Part shown: piece by piece, positions 12,749-21,528 of the stretch
Layout: the number at the start of each line of letters is the position of its first letter
Numbering within the stretch: the stretch's first letter is position 1
Notes under the pieces: generated by a model
Told to the model about the DNA's origin: nothing
The model's input: the letters and a program-made list of their open reading frames with translations, nothing else
The model's database searches: none
Position numbers and translations under genes: made by a program
Source: Roseomonas sp. KE0001
GTDB taxonomy: Bacteria; Pseudomonadota; Alphaproteobacteria; Acetobacterales; Acetobacteraceae
DNA: 64,000 nucleotides
Reading direction: 5' to 3'
Assembly (NCBI RefSeq): GCF_016107285.1
Contig: NZ_RCVQ01000001.1
Coordinates: forward strand, 124,001 to 188,000

Positions 12749-13283
12749 GTTCCATCTCTTCATCGCCGTCAGCCTGGACGGCTTCATCGCCACGCCCTCC
12801 GGCGGCGTGGAATGGCTGAACGCCTTCGAGGCGGAGGATTACGGCTACGACGCCTTCTTCCAGGAGGTGGACAGCCTGGTGATGGGGCGCTTCACCTATG
12901 AGCAGATCCGCGCCGGCCGGGTCTGGCCCTATCTCGGCAAGCCCAGCCTGATCCTGACCTCGACCGCCCTTCATCCGCCGGTGCCGGAGCTGGTCGAGCC
13001 CTGGTTCGGCGGCTCGCGGGACCTGATCACCGGGCTGCGGCGCATGCCGGGCCGGGTCTGGGTGGTGGGCGGGGCCCGCACCATCCACGCCTTCCTGATG
13101 GCCGGGGCGGTGGACCGGCTGGCCGTCTTCACGATGCCGCTGATGCTGGGCAACGGCATCCGCCTGTTTCCGCCCGGGCCGCCGCCCCGGCCACTGCGGC
13201 TCCTGGAATGCCGCAGCTGGGACAATGGCAGCGTGCTCTGCCGCTACGCCACGCTGGAGGAGCCGGTCACTCCGCCGGCTTGA
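12741..13283 (+). CDS. RibD C-terminal/DHFR-like reductase family protein
   Basis: 180 residues with the dihydrofolate-reductase fold of the RibD C-terminal family. The N-terminus FIAVSLDGFIATPSGGVEWL, the MGRFTYEQI segment, and WVVGGARTIHAFLMAGAVDRL (NADPH-binding glycine pair) are typical. Members of this group are predicted NAD(P)H-dependent reductases, and physiological substrates are mostly unknown. The start is GTG at 12741, overlapping the Sel1 gene by eight bases. The 3' end overlaps the 3' end of the convergent acyltransferase by 17 bases. Confidence 0.82.
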   Translation: MAEFHLFIAVSLDGFIATPSGGVEWLNAFEAEDYGYDAFFQEVDSLVMGRFTYEQIRAGRVWPYLGKPSLILTSTALHPPVPELVEPWFGGSRDLITGLRRMPGRVWVVGGARTIHAFLMAGAVDRLAVFTMPLMLGNGIRLFPPGPPPRPLRLLECRSWDNGSVLCRYATLEEPVTPPA

Positions 13284-14418
13284 AGGCGGGCGGCTTGAAG
13301 GCGGGCGCCTCGGCGGCGGGTGGCACCAGGGTCACGGGCAGCCGCCGGGTCGCCCGGCCGTCGATCCAGCCGGCGATGCGCCGCCGCAGCCCGACCTCGA
13401 TCAGGCGGTAGCTGAGCTCCGAGGCGATGAAGACCACCACCGGCCCGGCAACCAGGTAGAACAGGAACCAGCTCTGCATGCTGATGCCGTGCTGCCCCAC
13501 CCAGCGCGCCAGGAAGGCGAAGGGAAAGAGCGCGAAGGGGTGGATCAGGTAGAGGCTGTAGCTGATGCGGCCGAGATACTGGAAGACCGGGCGGGACATC
13601 AGCCGCGCGGGGCCGCTCCCCGCATCGAGCAGGATGCCATAGACGAGGAAGCCGAGCGGCACCCCGATGCCGGAGCCGATATACTGGCTGGCATAGAAGA
13701 ACAGGACGAGACTGAGGCTCCAGACCACCCAGCCGAGGGCACGCGGCAGGCGGACCTTCACCTGCAGGAAGGCGAAGCCCATGCCGAGGACGAAGTAGAG
13801 CACGAAGGGGCTGATGAGCACCGCCAGGACGCCGGCCAGCAGGGCGGCGCCGAGCAGCAGCGGGCGCCGACCGGACAGGCCCAGGAAGGCCAGCGCCACC
13901 AGCAGGTAGAAGCCCCATTCGTAGGTGAGGGTCCAGGAGTTCTGCTGCGCCAGGAAATGCCCGGTGATGGGCGGCAGGAAGAAGAGGTTGGCCAGGAAGG
14001 TTTCGACATACTCGCCCGCGGGCATGCCGCGGAACTCCTTGTAGCCGATCAGCGGCCCCAGGCTGAAGACCATCAGGTGCAGGGCCACGAAGAGCGGCAT
14101 GATCCGCAACACCCGGTCCACCAGGAACTTCCGCGTGCTGCCGTGCCGCACCAGGCTGGCCGGGATCAGGAAGCCGCTGATGATGAAGAAGAGGTTCACG
14201 CCCTGGCCCAGTGTCGGCAGGGTGAAATCGAGCCAGGCGGGGAAGGACCAGGGCAGCATGCCGGCATGCTTGGCGATCAACCAGATATGGACGATCAGCA
14301 CTGCGGCGGCGGAGATGCCGCGCAGCCCCTGGATGGCGGGGATGAAGCCGGCTCCGCGGACTGCGGCGGTGCCACGTTGCCGCAGCATGGCCAGGGCGTC
14401 TGCCACAGCTTGTCTCAT
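13267..14418 (-). CDS. Acyltransferase 3 family membrane protein
   Basis: 383 residues with about ten hydrophobic helices and the acyltransferase-3 hallmarks: IQGLRGISAAAVLIVHIW near the N-terminus, GVNLFFIISGFLI, and the YLGRISYSLYLIHP block late in the protein. Such proteins O-acylate surface polysaccharides or lipids at the inner membrane. ATG 14418 follows AAGGGGA seven bases upstream. The cytoplasmic C-terminal tail contains two tandem PAFKP copies encoded by a 15-bp direct repeat (13277-13306). The gene is monocistronic, with about 200 bases of upstream space before cydC. Confidence 0.88.
   Translation of the reverse strand: MRQAVADALAMLRQRGTAAVRGAGFIPAIQGLRGISAAAVLIVHIWLIAKHAGMLPWSFPAWLDFTLPTLGQGVNLFFIISGFLIPASLVRHGSTRKFLVDRVLRIMPLFVALHLMVFSLGPLIGYKEFRGMPAGEYVETFLANLFFLPPITGHFLAQQNSWTLTYEWGFYLLVALAFLGLSGRRPLLLGAALLAGVLAVLISPFVLYFVLGMGFAFLQVKVRLPRALGWVVWSLSLVLFFYASQYIGSGIGVPLGFLVYGILLDAGSGPARLMSRPVFQYLGRISYSLYLIHPFALFPFAFLARWVGQHGISMQSWFLFYLVAGPVVVFIASELSYRLIEVGLRRRIAGWIDGRATRRLPVTLVPPAAEAPAFKPPAFKPAE
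13277..13306. repeat. 15-bp tandem duplication in the acyltransferase tail
   Basis: GGCTTGAAGGCGGGC occurs twice back to back (13277-13291 and 13292-13306). It encodes a duplicated PAFKP motif at the very C-terminus of the acyltransferase and is a likely replication-slippage product. Confidence 0.8.
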
Positions 14419-14624
14419 TCCGCCGTCCCCTTTCCGGATGATGCCGCGAGGCCAGCGCTCGCCTTTCGCAACGGAGTGTTGCAATGCAGCAAGCCCCTGG
14501 ACCTGGCCAAGCGCGAAGGCAGAGAAGGAGACCCGGCGCACCCTTTTGTGACTTACAAAAGCGTACAAACCCCGGGGTACGTCTCGGAATGCGAAGTCAG
14601 GAGCTTAAATGAGCCGGCGGGGCC

Positions 14625-16316
14625 TCATCCCATGGCCGGAACGGCCCGCCCCCCGGCCAGGCGGAGGATGCGCGTCGGCCTTTCCACGCCCAGAAGGCGA
14701 TGCGCGATCAGGATCACGGTGCGGCCGCCCGTGGCACTCTCCAGCGTCTCCAGGAAGGCGCGCTCGGCGGCGGGATCGAGCCCGGCGGCGGCCTCGTCCA
14801 GGATGAGGATCGAGGCGGGGGAGAGCAGGACGCGGGCCAGGGCGATGCGCCGCGCCTGTCCACCGGAGAACCGCAGGCCCCCCTCGCCGCAGCGGGTGGC
14901 GAGGCCGTCCGGCAGGGCGCGCACCACATCGGCGGCCCCCGCCCGCTCCAGCGCCGACCAGAGCGCGGCCTCGTCCGCCTCTGGCGCGGCGAGGCGCAGG
15001 TTGGCGGCGATGCTGTCGTCGAACAGCCGCGCGTCCTGGGTGAGGCAGGTGATGCGGGCCCGCACGGCATCGGCGCTGAGCGTGGCGAGGTCGACGCCGC
15101 CCAGCATCAGCCGCCCCGCCTGCGGCGCCGCGAGCTTCAGGAGCAACTGCGCCAGGGTCGATTTCCCGGCACCCGAGGGGCCGAGCAGGGCCAGCCGGCC
15201 GCCTTCGGGCAGTTCGAAGCTCAGGTCCTCGAAAACGGGCGCGCGGTCCTCCGCCCAGGCGAAGCGCACGTCCTCGACCCGCAGCGCGAAGCCCTTCGGC
15301 GGGGGGGCGGGGGTGGCGGGGTCGCGCAGCGGCGGTTCGACATCGGCGGCCTCGAAGAGGCGGCGCGCGCCGGCGCCGGCAGCGGCGAGCGCGGCCCCGG
15401 CACGGGGCAGGGCGCCCAGCGGCTCGGCCGCGGCCAGCGCCAGGAACAGGCCGAGCACGGCGGCGCCGACGGCACCCGGGCCACCGGCCAGCCCATAGCC
15501 CATAGCCCCCAGCAGCGCCGCCTGGCCGAGCAGGCTGCCGGCCGCCGCGCCCCAGGCGGAGCGCCGCGTCAGCCGCGCCTGCCGCCGCGCCAGCTCGGCC
15601 CCGGCCGCCTCCAGCCGGGCGGCGGCGCGCGGCTCGGCATTGGCGGCCAGCACATCCTCCAGGCCCAGCAGCGGGTCCACCGTGGCGGAGCGGAGCTCGC
15701 CCTGCGCCGCCGCCGCGCGGGTGGCGGCGCGGGCGGCGCCGGGCGCCAGCAGGGGCGGCAGCAGCAGGGCCAGCGCCAGCGGCAGGGCGACGACCAGCGC
15801 CAGGGCGGGCGCCATGGCGCCGAGCAGGATGGCGATGGCCAGGACCACGGCGATCGCCGCCGCGCCGGGCACCAGGGCGCGGAGATAGAGGCCGTCCAGC
15901 GCCTCGACGTCACTGACCAGCCGGCCCAGGAGGTCGCCGGCACCGCGCAGGCCGAGGCCGCCGGGCAGCCGCTCCGCCAGCCGACGGAAGAACCAGATCC
16001 GGGTATCGGCCAGGGCGCGGAAGGTGGCGGCATGCGTCACCAGCCGCTCCAGGTAGCGGGCCAGGGGGCGCAGCAGGATCAGCGGCCGCAGCAGCAGCAG
16101 GGAGCCCACGGCGGCGCCGGCCAGCACCCCGGTCCTGAGGCCCTCGGAGACGCCGCGCCCGGCCAGCGCCAGCAGCGCCACGCCGGCCAGGGCCGCCAGG
16201 GCGGCCATCGCCCCACCGGCCAGCAGCCAGCCGCGCCGGACGCGCCAGAGGCCGAGGACGCGCAGCAGGTCCTCGCGCATGGGCCGCGGGCCCGGCGGGG
16301 TGGGTCCGGGCCTCAT
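14625..16316 (-). CDS. cydC: ABC exporter subunit CydC (thiol/heme-linked)
   Basis: 563 residues: an N-terminal transmembrane region (to about residue 310) and a C-terminal ABC ATPase with Walker A GPSGAGKST, signature FSGGQARRIALAR and Walker B ILILDEAAAGLD. With CydD it forms the heterodimeric exporter required for assembly of cytochrome bd oxidase and periplasmic redox balance. It starts inside the cydD stop (ATGA at 16313-16316). An alternative ATG 36 bases downstream is possible. There are no cydAB genes in the window. Confidence 0.9.
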   Translation of the reverse strand: MRPGPTPPGPRPMREDLLRVLGLWRVRRGWLLAGGAMAALAALAGVALLALAGRGVSEGLRTGVLAGAAVGSLLLLRPLILLRPLARYLERLVTHAATFRALADTRIWFFRRLAERLPGGLGLRGAGDLLGRLVSDVEALDGLYLRALVPGAAAIAVVLAIAILLGAMAPALALVVALPLALALLLPPLLAPGAARAATRAAAAQGELRSATVDPLLGLEDVLAANAEPRAAARLEAAGAELARRQARLTRRSAWGAAAGSLLGQAALLGAMGYGLAGGPGAVGAAVLGLFLALAAAEPLGALPRAGAALAAAGAGARRLFEAADVEPPLRDPATPAPPPKGFALRVEDVRFAWAEDRAPVFEDLSFELPEGGRLALLGPSGAGKSTLAQLLLKLAAPQAGRLMLGGVDLATLSADAVRARITCLTQDARLFDDSIAANLRLAAPEADEAALWSALERAGAADVVRALPDGLATRCGEGGLRFSGGQARRIALARVLLSPASILILDEAAAGLDPAAERAFLETLESATGGRTVILIAHRLLGVERPTRILRLAGGRAVPAMG

Positions 16317-17992
16317 TCGCCGGCCATCCGCGGCAGGAGGGCGCGCCCGCCCTCCAGCTCCAGCACCCGGCTGAAGCGCGCCCGCAGCGCCGGGGAATGG
16401 GTGGCGATGATGGCGGTGCGCCCGGCGCAGAGGCGGCGCAGACTCTCCAGGACCTCGGCCTCGGTGCCGGGATCGAGATGCGCGGTGGGCTCGTCCAGCA
16501 GGATCAGCGGCGCGTCGCGCAGGAAGGCGCGGGCGATGGCCACCCGCTGCGCCTGTCCGCCCGAGAGGCCGAAGCCGCCTTCGCCCACCGGCGTGTCCAG
16601 GCCCCGTGGCAGGGTGTCGGTGAAATCGGTGACGCGGGCCGCGCGGGCGGCGGCCTCGACCTCGGCCTCCGTCGCCTCCGGCCGGGCCAGGGCGATATTG
16701 CCGCGGATGGTGTCGCGGAACAGATGCGCGCGCTGCCCGACATAGGCCGAGAGGCGGCGCAACTCGGCCGGACGCAGCGCCGTGGCGTCGCGGCCGTTCA
16801 GCGCGATCCGCCCGGTGTCCGGGCGGCGGAAGCCCATCAGCAGCCGCAACACCGACGACTTGCCGGAGCCGGAGGGGCCGGCCAGCACCAGCGCCTCGTT
16901 CGGCAGGACGCGGAAGGAGAGGTCGGTCAGCGCCGGGCCGCGCGCCGGGTCGTAGGTCAGCCCGACCTGCTCGAAGGTGAGCACCACGCTGGGCGGGATC
17001 TCGGCCAGGACCAGGCCGGGCTCCTCGGGCTGGGCGGCCAGCAGTGGGGCAAGCGCGGCGGCCGCCCCCTGGGCGGCCATGCGCTCGTGATAGGCGGCCG
17101 AGAAGGCCCGCAGCGGGGCGAAGAAGCCCGGCACCATCAGCAGGCAGAACAGCGCCGCCGTCGGGTCGGGATGGCCGCCGATCAGCAGGTTGCCGTGCCG
17201 CCAGGCGAGGCAGCCGAGCACCGCCGCGGCGATCACCTCGAGCGACAGGCCGGAGAGGAAGGCGACACGCAGCACCCGCATGGTGCGCCGGCGCAGGTCC
17301 TGCGCCGCCTCCCCGAGCGCCGCCGCCTCGGCCTCCTGGCGGCGGAACAGCACGATCTGCGGCAGGCCGCGCATGCGGTCGAGGAAGCGGCCCGAGAGCG
17401 CCTGGAGCGCGTCGAACTGACGCCGGCTGGCGAGCGCCGCGCCGATGCCGGTGAGCGCCATGCCGACCGGCACCAGCAGCCCGGCGGCGAAGAGGATGAC
17501 GCCGCTCAGCGGGTCCTCCGCCGCCACGGCGCAGGCGATGGCGAGCGGGGCCAGCGCGGCCAGGATGGCGGCGGGCAGCCAGCGGGCGAAGTAGCCGTCC
17601 AGCGCCTCGATGCGGTCCACCACCAGGGCGGCGCGCTCGCCCGCCGGGCGCTCGTCGGCCGGGCCCAGCTCCAGCAGCCGGGCGAAGGCGCGGCGACGCA
17701 GCTCGGCGCGGGCGGCGGCCCCGGCGGCGGCCTGGGCGTGCTCCTGCGCCACGCCGAAGCCGGTCTGCAGCAGGGCCAGGGCGGCGGCGGCGGCCAGCTC
17801 GGACCAGCCCGCCCCGCCATATCCCAGCAGGGCGGCGAGAATGCGCGCAATGAGCCAGGCCTGGGCGATGCCGCAGGCGGTCGAGGCGAGGCCGAAGAGG
17901 ATGGGGCGCGACAGGCGCGCCCGCCCGTCACGGGCAGTCGCGGCCAGCAGGGAGCGCGCCGCCTCTGCCTCGGCCGGCAGGGGCTTGGACAT
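16313..17992 (-). CDS. cydD: ABC exporter subunit CydD (thiol/heme-linked)
   Basis: 559 residues with the CydD arrangement: six-helix membrane domain including LDRMRGLPQIVLFRRQEAEA and the RRTMRVLRVAFLSGLSLE block, then ATPase motifs GPSGSGKSS, LSGGQAQRVAIAR and LILLDEPTAHLD. It is the partner of CydC downstream, with a four-base overlap, so co-translation is likely. ATG 17992 is the first start giving the family N-terminus; the frame runs open upstream without similarity. The ribosome site is weak. It is divergent from the deacetylase gene across about 115 bases. Confidence 0.9.
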   Translation of the reverse strand: MSKPLPAEAEAARSLLAATARDGRARLSRPILFGLASTACGIAQAWLIARILAALLGYGGAGWSELAAAAALALLQTGFGVAQEHAQAAAGAAARAELRRRAFARLLELGPADERPAGERAALVVDRIEALDGYFARWLPAAILAALAPLAIACAVAAEDPLSGVILFAAGLLVPVGMALTGIGAALASRRQFDALQALSGRFLDRMRGLPQIVLFRRQEAEAAALGEAAQDLRRRTMRVLRVAFLSGLSLEVIAAAVLGCLAWRHGNLLIGGHPDPTAALFCLLMVPGFFAPLRAFSAAYHERMAAQGAAAALAPLLAAQPEEPGLVLAEIPPSVVLTFEQVGLTYDPARGPALTDLSFRVLPNEALVLAGPSGSGKSSVLRLLMGFRRPDTGRIALNGRDATALRPAELRRLSAYVGQRAHLFRDTIRGNIALARPEATEAEVEAAARAARVTDFTDTLPRGLDTPVGEGGFGLSGGQAQRVAIARAFLRDAPLILLDEPTAHLDPGTEAEVLESLRRLCAGRTAIIATHSPALRARFSRVLELEGGRALLPRMAGE

Positions 17993-18107
17993 GGGCGGGG
18001 TTCTAGCGGGTTTTCCGGATGGCGGGAACCGCGCGCGGGCCGGCGGAGGGCTGGCGTGCCGCTTGCTTGCCCGCGGGGGCATCGCGCCGGAGAGGAGACC
18101 GCCCCGC

Positions 18108-19013
18108 ATGCTGCCCAGCCATGGCCGCTACGACTACCACCCCTGGCCCGGCAGGCCGGCCTATGCCTGGCCCGGCGGGACGCGGCTGGCGGTCTATCTC
18201 GGCCTGAACCTGGAGCATTTCGCCTTCGGCCAGGGGCTGGGGGCGGAGCTGGCGCCGGGCGCCAATGGCGGCGGCGGTCCGCAGCCCGACGTGCTGAACT
18301 ACGCCTGGCGGGACTACGGCAACCGCGTCGGCGCCTGGCGGATGCTGGAGTTGCTGGAGGAGCTGGACCTGCCGGCGACCGTGCTGCTGAACAGCGCGAT
18401 GTACGATTACGCGCCGCAGCTCGTCGCGGCCCACCGGGCGCGAGGCGATGAGATCGCCGGGCATGGGCGGACCAACAGCGAGCGGCAGAACATGATGAAC
18501 GAGGCGGCGGAGGCGCAGCTTATCGCCGAGGCCACCGCCGCCATCGCGGCGGCGGAGGGCGCCGCCCCGCGCGGCTGGCTCTCGCCCTGGATCGCCGAGA
18601 GCGCCTTCACCCCGGACCTGCTGGCCGAGGCGGGCTATCGCTACACGCTGAACTGGTGCGCCGACGACCAGCCGATCTGGCTGCGGACGCGGGGGGAGGG
18701 GCGGCTGCTCGCCATCCCCTATCCGCAGGAGGTGAACGACATCCCGTCCATCGTCGCCCGCAAGGACGGGGCCGAGCGGTTCGCCGCCATGATCGAGGCG
18801 GATTTCCTGGAGCGGCTGCGGCAGGTGCGCGACGGGCGGCCGCAGGTGATGGGCATCGCCCTGCACCCCTACCTGATCGGCCAGCCCTACCGGCTGCGGG
18901 CGCTGCGCCGGGCGCTCGCGGCCGTCGTGGCGCGGCGGGAGGAGGTCTGGATCACCACGGCCGGCGCGATCCTGGACCATGTGCTGACCCTGCCGGAGGG
19001 GACGGTTCCCTGA
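18108..19013 (+). CDS. Polysaccharide deacetylase (NodB-like) family protein
   Basis: 301 residues with a NodB-homology barrel. Recognisable parts are LAVYLGLNLEHF (first motif), LDLPATVLLNS, EIAGHGRTNSERQ (second motif), RGWLSPWIAES and GIALHPYLIGQPYRL near the end. The usual first-motif aspartate pair (TFDD) is replaced by NLEHF, and the H-x3-H metal site reads H-x3-N, as in the PuuE/peptidoglycan-deacetylase-like side of the family. It may hydrolyse a small amide rather than a polysaccharide. There is no signal peptide, so a cytoplasmic enzyme. AGGAG precedes the chosen ATG. Confidence 0.8.
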   Translation: MLPSHGRYDYHPWPGRPAYAWPGGTRLAVYLGLNLEHFAFGQGLGAELAPGANGGGGPQPDVLNYAWRDYGNRVGAWRMLELLEELDLPATVLLNSAMYDYAPQLVAAHRARGDEIAGHGRTNSERQNMMNEAAEAQLIAEATAAIAAAEGAAPRGWLSPWIAESAFTPDLLAEAGYRYTLNWCADDQPIWLRTRGEGRLLAIPYPQEVNDIPSIVARKDGAERFAAMIEADFLERLRQVRDGRPQVMGIALHPYLIGQPYRLRALRRALAAVVARREEVWITTAGAILDHVLTLPEGTVP

Positions 19014-19026
19014 TCCCCGGCCGGGA

Positions 19027-19749
19027 TCAGAGGCCGAGCTGCCGCGCCAGATCCTCCATGTCGCCGGCCACGGCCTCCCAGTCCTGCTCGGCGCGGAGGT
19101 CGGTGGTCTGGTCCGGCCCGTGCTCGGTCGGGCGGGCGATGAAGGCGGTGCGCAGGCCGCAGCCCCGCGCCGCAGCCAGGTCGCCATTGTGCGCGGCGAC
19201 GAGGCAGACCTGCTCCGGCCGCAGCATCAGCACCTCGGCGGTGCGCAGATAGGCCTCGGGGGTGGGCTTGTAGGCCTGTGCCACCTCGGCGCCCAGGATG
19301 GCGTCCCAGGGCAGGCCGGCGCGCCTGGCCATGTCCAGCATCAGCCGGATGTTGCCGTTGGAGAGCGGGGCGATGATGAAGCGCCGCTTCAGCCGGGTGA
19401 GGCCGGCCACCGAATCGGGCCAGGGGTCGAGCCGGTGCCAGGCAAGGTTCAGCGCGTCCAGCTCGGCCGCCGGCACGCCCGCCGGATCGATGCGGAATTC
19501 CGGCAGCACGGCCTCGAGGTTCTCGCGGTGCAGGATGTCGAGCCGGGTGAAGGGGCGGCGGCCGGAGCGCACCTCCTCCATGGCCGGCGAGTAGCGGCGG
19601 CGCCAGGCATCGGCGAAGGCGGCCGGATCGGCGCCGGGGGCGTGGCGGGCCAGGAAGGGCGCCGCCTCGCGCGCCACGCCGCCGCGCCAGTCCACCACCG
19701 TGCCGAAGACGTCGAAGACCAGCGCCTGGACATCCGCGAAGGCCCGCAT
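19027..19749 (-). CDS. HAD-superfamily hydrolase, haloacid dehalogenase type II-like
   Basis: 240 residues. The nucleophile aspartate is D13 in VFDVFGTVVDW, followed by the helical cap, motif II in APLSNGN, motif III lysine in AQAYKPTPEAY and the C-terminal VAAHNGDLAAARGCG. This pattern matches L-2-haloacid dehalogenases (type II). The environmental substrate may equally be another 2-substituted acid. ATG 19749 is preferred because GAGGGG sits nine bases upstream; ATG 19755 is too close to it. It starts 13 bases after the ABC permease upstream in the same direction, so it is probably the last gene of that transport operon. Confidence 0.85.
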   Translation of the reverse strand: MRAFADVQALVFDVFGTVVDWRGGVAREAAPFLARHAPGADPAAFADAWRRRYSPAMEEVRSGRRPFTRLDILHRENLEAVLPEFRIDPAGVPAAELDALNLAWHRLDPWPDSVAGLTRLKRRFIIAPLSNGNIRLMLDMARRAGLPWDAILGAEVAQAYKPTPEAYLRTAEVLMLRPEQVCLVAAHNGDLAAARGCGLRTAFIARPTEHGPDQTTDLRAEQDWEAVAGDMEDLARQLGL

Positions 19750-19762
19750 GGCCATCTTCCCC

Positions 19763-20590
19763 TCAGTGTTTGTCGCGGGCGATACCGTCGGCCACCAGGG
19801 AGCATCCGGCAATGGCCAGCAGGATGGCCAGGCCCGGCCAGAGCGCGGCCAGCGGCGCGGCGAAGACCGCCTCCTGTGCGTTGGCCAGCATATTGCCCCA
19901 GGAGGGGGTGGGCGGCTGGATGCCCAGGCCGAGGAAGCTTAGCACGCTCTCGGCCAGGATGGCGCCGGCGACGGCCAGCGCCGCGGCGACGGCGACCGGC
20001 GCGGCCAGGCCCGGCAGCACATGTCGCCAGAGCAGCCGCGCCTCGGTCACGCCCAGCGCCCGGGCGGCGCGCACATAGTCGCTGGCCAGGATGGCGAGCG
20101 CCCCGGCCCGCGCCAGCCGCGCCACCCCCACCCAGCCGAACAGCACCAGGATGAGGGTGATGCGCAGCATGTCGGTCGCCGCCGCGCCGCGCGGCAGGCC
20201 AAGCCGGGCGGGGTCGATCGCCGCCAGCAGCACCAGGATCGGCAGCGCGGGCAGCGCCAGCAGCCCGTCGGCCAGGCGCATCAGCGCGGCATCCACCCAG
20301 CCGCCGCGCCAGGCGGCGAGCAGCCCGACCGCCGTGCCGAGCAGCGCCGAGGCCAGCGCCGCCGCCAGCCCGACGGCCAGCGACACGCGGGCGCCGTGGA
20401 ACAGACGCGCCAGCAGGTCGCGCCCCAGCTCGTCGGCGCCCAGCGGGTGCTCCGGGGAGGGCGGCGCGTAGCGGGCGAAGAGGTCCGGCGCGAAGGGATC
20501 CTGGCCGAGCCAGCCCGCCACCCAGGGGGCGGCCAGCGCGGCCAGCGCCAGCAGGCTCAGCAGGGCGAGGCCGGCGCGGAGCCGTGTCAT
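19763..20590 (-). CDS. Dipeptide/oligopeptide-type ABC permease (DppC-like)
   Basis: 275 residues with an N-terminal transmembrane helix, the LGADELGRDLLARLFHGARVSL segment and the binding-protein-dependent transport motif around SDYVRAARALGVTEARLL (EAA loop), all typical of DppC/OppC. The late segment ESVLSFLGLGIQPPTPSWGNML is diagnostic. It overlaps the upstream DppB-like gene by four bases (ATGA). It forms the membrane channel of a peptide-type importer with the receptor at 21513-23177. No ATPase gene is adjacent. Confidence 0.9.
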   Translation of the reverse strand: MTRLRAGLALLSLLALAALAAPWVAGWLGQDPFAPDLFARYAPPSPEHPLGADELGRDLLARLFHGARVSLAVGLAAALASALLGTAVGLLAAWRGGWVDAALMRLADGLLALPALPILVLLAAIDPARLGLPRGAAATDMLRITLILVLFGWVGVARLARAGALAILASDYVRAARALGVTEARLLWRHVLPGLAAPVAVAAALAVAGAILAESVLSFLGLGIQPPTPSWGNMLANAQEAVFAAPLAALWPGLAILLAIAGCSLVADGIARDKH

Positions 20591-21528
20591 TCGCCGAGCC
20601 TCGGATCGATCCAGCGCTGCGCCAGGTCGGCGGCGAGGGTGGCCAGCATGGTCACGAGCGCCACCAGCAGCAGCGCCAGCAGGGCCAGGTTGTAGTCATT
20701 GCCCATCACCGCGTCATAGAGCAGCTTGCCCATGCCGGGGCGGGCGAAGAGCGTCTCCGTCACCAGCGCGCCGGAGACCAGGGCGCCGGCGTCGAGCGCC
20801 AGCAGCGTGAGCAGGGGCACGGCGGCGTTCGGCAGGGCATGGTGCCAGAGGAGGCGCCCCTCGCCGGCGCCGCGCGCCCGCGCGCTGGTGATGAAGGGGC
20901 GCCGCAACTCGGCGGAGAGGGCGGTGGCGGCATGGCGCACATAGGCCGCCATCTGGCCGAAGGCCAGGGTGGCGACCGGCAGGATGAGGTAGCGCAGCGG
21001 CGATTCGCCGTCCGCGGGCAGGCCCCCCGCCGGCAGCCATCCGAGTTGCACGGCGAAGAGGATGATCAGCAGGATGCCGAGCCAGAAGCCCGGCACCGCC
21101 TGGGCCAGCAGGGCCAGCAGGTCCACCGGCCGGCGCCAGCGGGGCGAGAGCGCCGCCAGCGCGCCGAGGCCGGTGCCGGCCAGCGCCGCCAGCAGCACGG
21201 CGGCGCCGACCAGCACCAGGGTGGAGAGCAGCGCCGGCCAGAGCACCGCCACGGCCGGCTGGGCGAAGAGGCGGGAATAGCCGAACTCGCCGCGCAGCAG
21301 CCTCGCGCCCCAGGCCAGGTAGCGTTCGGTCAGCGGCTGATCCAGGCCGTGCAGCGCGCGCAGGCGCGCCACGTCCGCGGCGGTCAGGCGGGGATCGGCC
21401 ATCAGCGAGAGCGAGACCGGGTCGCCCGGCATCAGACCGATGGCGAACCAGGCGGCCAGCGAGAGCAGCAGCAGGGTCAGGGCGATCTGCGGCAGGCGCA
21501 GCGCCGCCAGCCTCAGCGCGCCCGCCAT
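20587..21528 (-). CDS. Dipeptide/oligopeptide-type ABC permease (DppB-like)
   Basis: 313 residues with six predicted membrane helices, the FAIGLMPGDPVSLSL segment near the N-terminus, LTERYLAWGARLLRGEFGYS, and the EAA loop RPFITSARARGAGEGRLLWHHALPN followed by VTETLFARPGMGKLLYDAV. These are standard DppB features. ATG 21528 lies inside the last 16 bases of the solute-receptor gene, indicating translational coupling. It pairs with the DppC-like permease downstream. Confidence 0.9.
   Translation of the reverse strand: MAGALRLAALRLPQIALTLLLLSLAAWFAIGLMPGDPVSLSLMADPRLTAADVARLRALHGLDQPLTERYLAWGARLLRGEFGYSRLFAQPAVAVLWPALLSTLVLVGAAVLLAALAGTGLGALAALSPRWRRPVDLLALLAQAVPGFWLGILLIILFAVQLGWLPAGGLPADGESPLRYLILPVATLAFGQMAAYVRHAATALSAELRRPFITSARARGAGEGRLLWHHALPNAAVPLLTLLALDAGALVSGALVTETLFARPGMGKLLYDAVMGNDYNLALLALLLVALVTMLATLAADLAQRWIDPRLGE

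Noticed and set aside
13225-15498. 757-codon forward frame over the acyltransferase and cydC
   Set aside because: Translation is Gln/Glu/His-rich shadow; both antisense genes have clear membrane and ATPase motifs.
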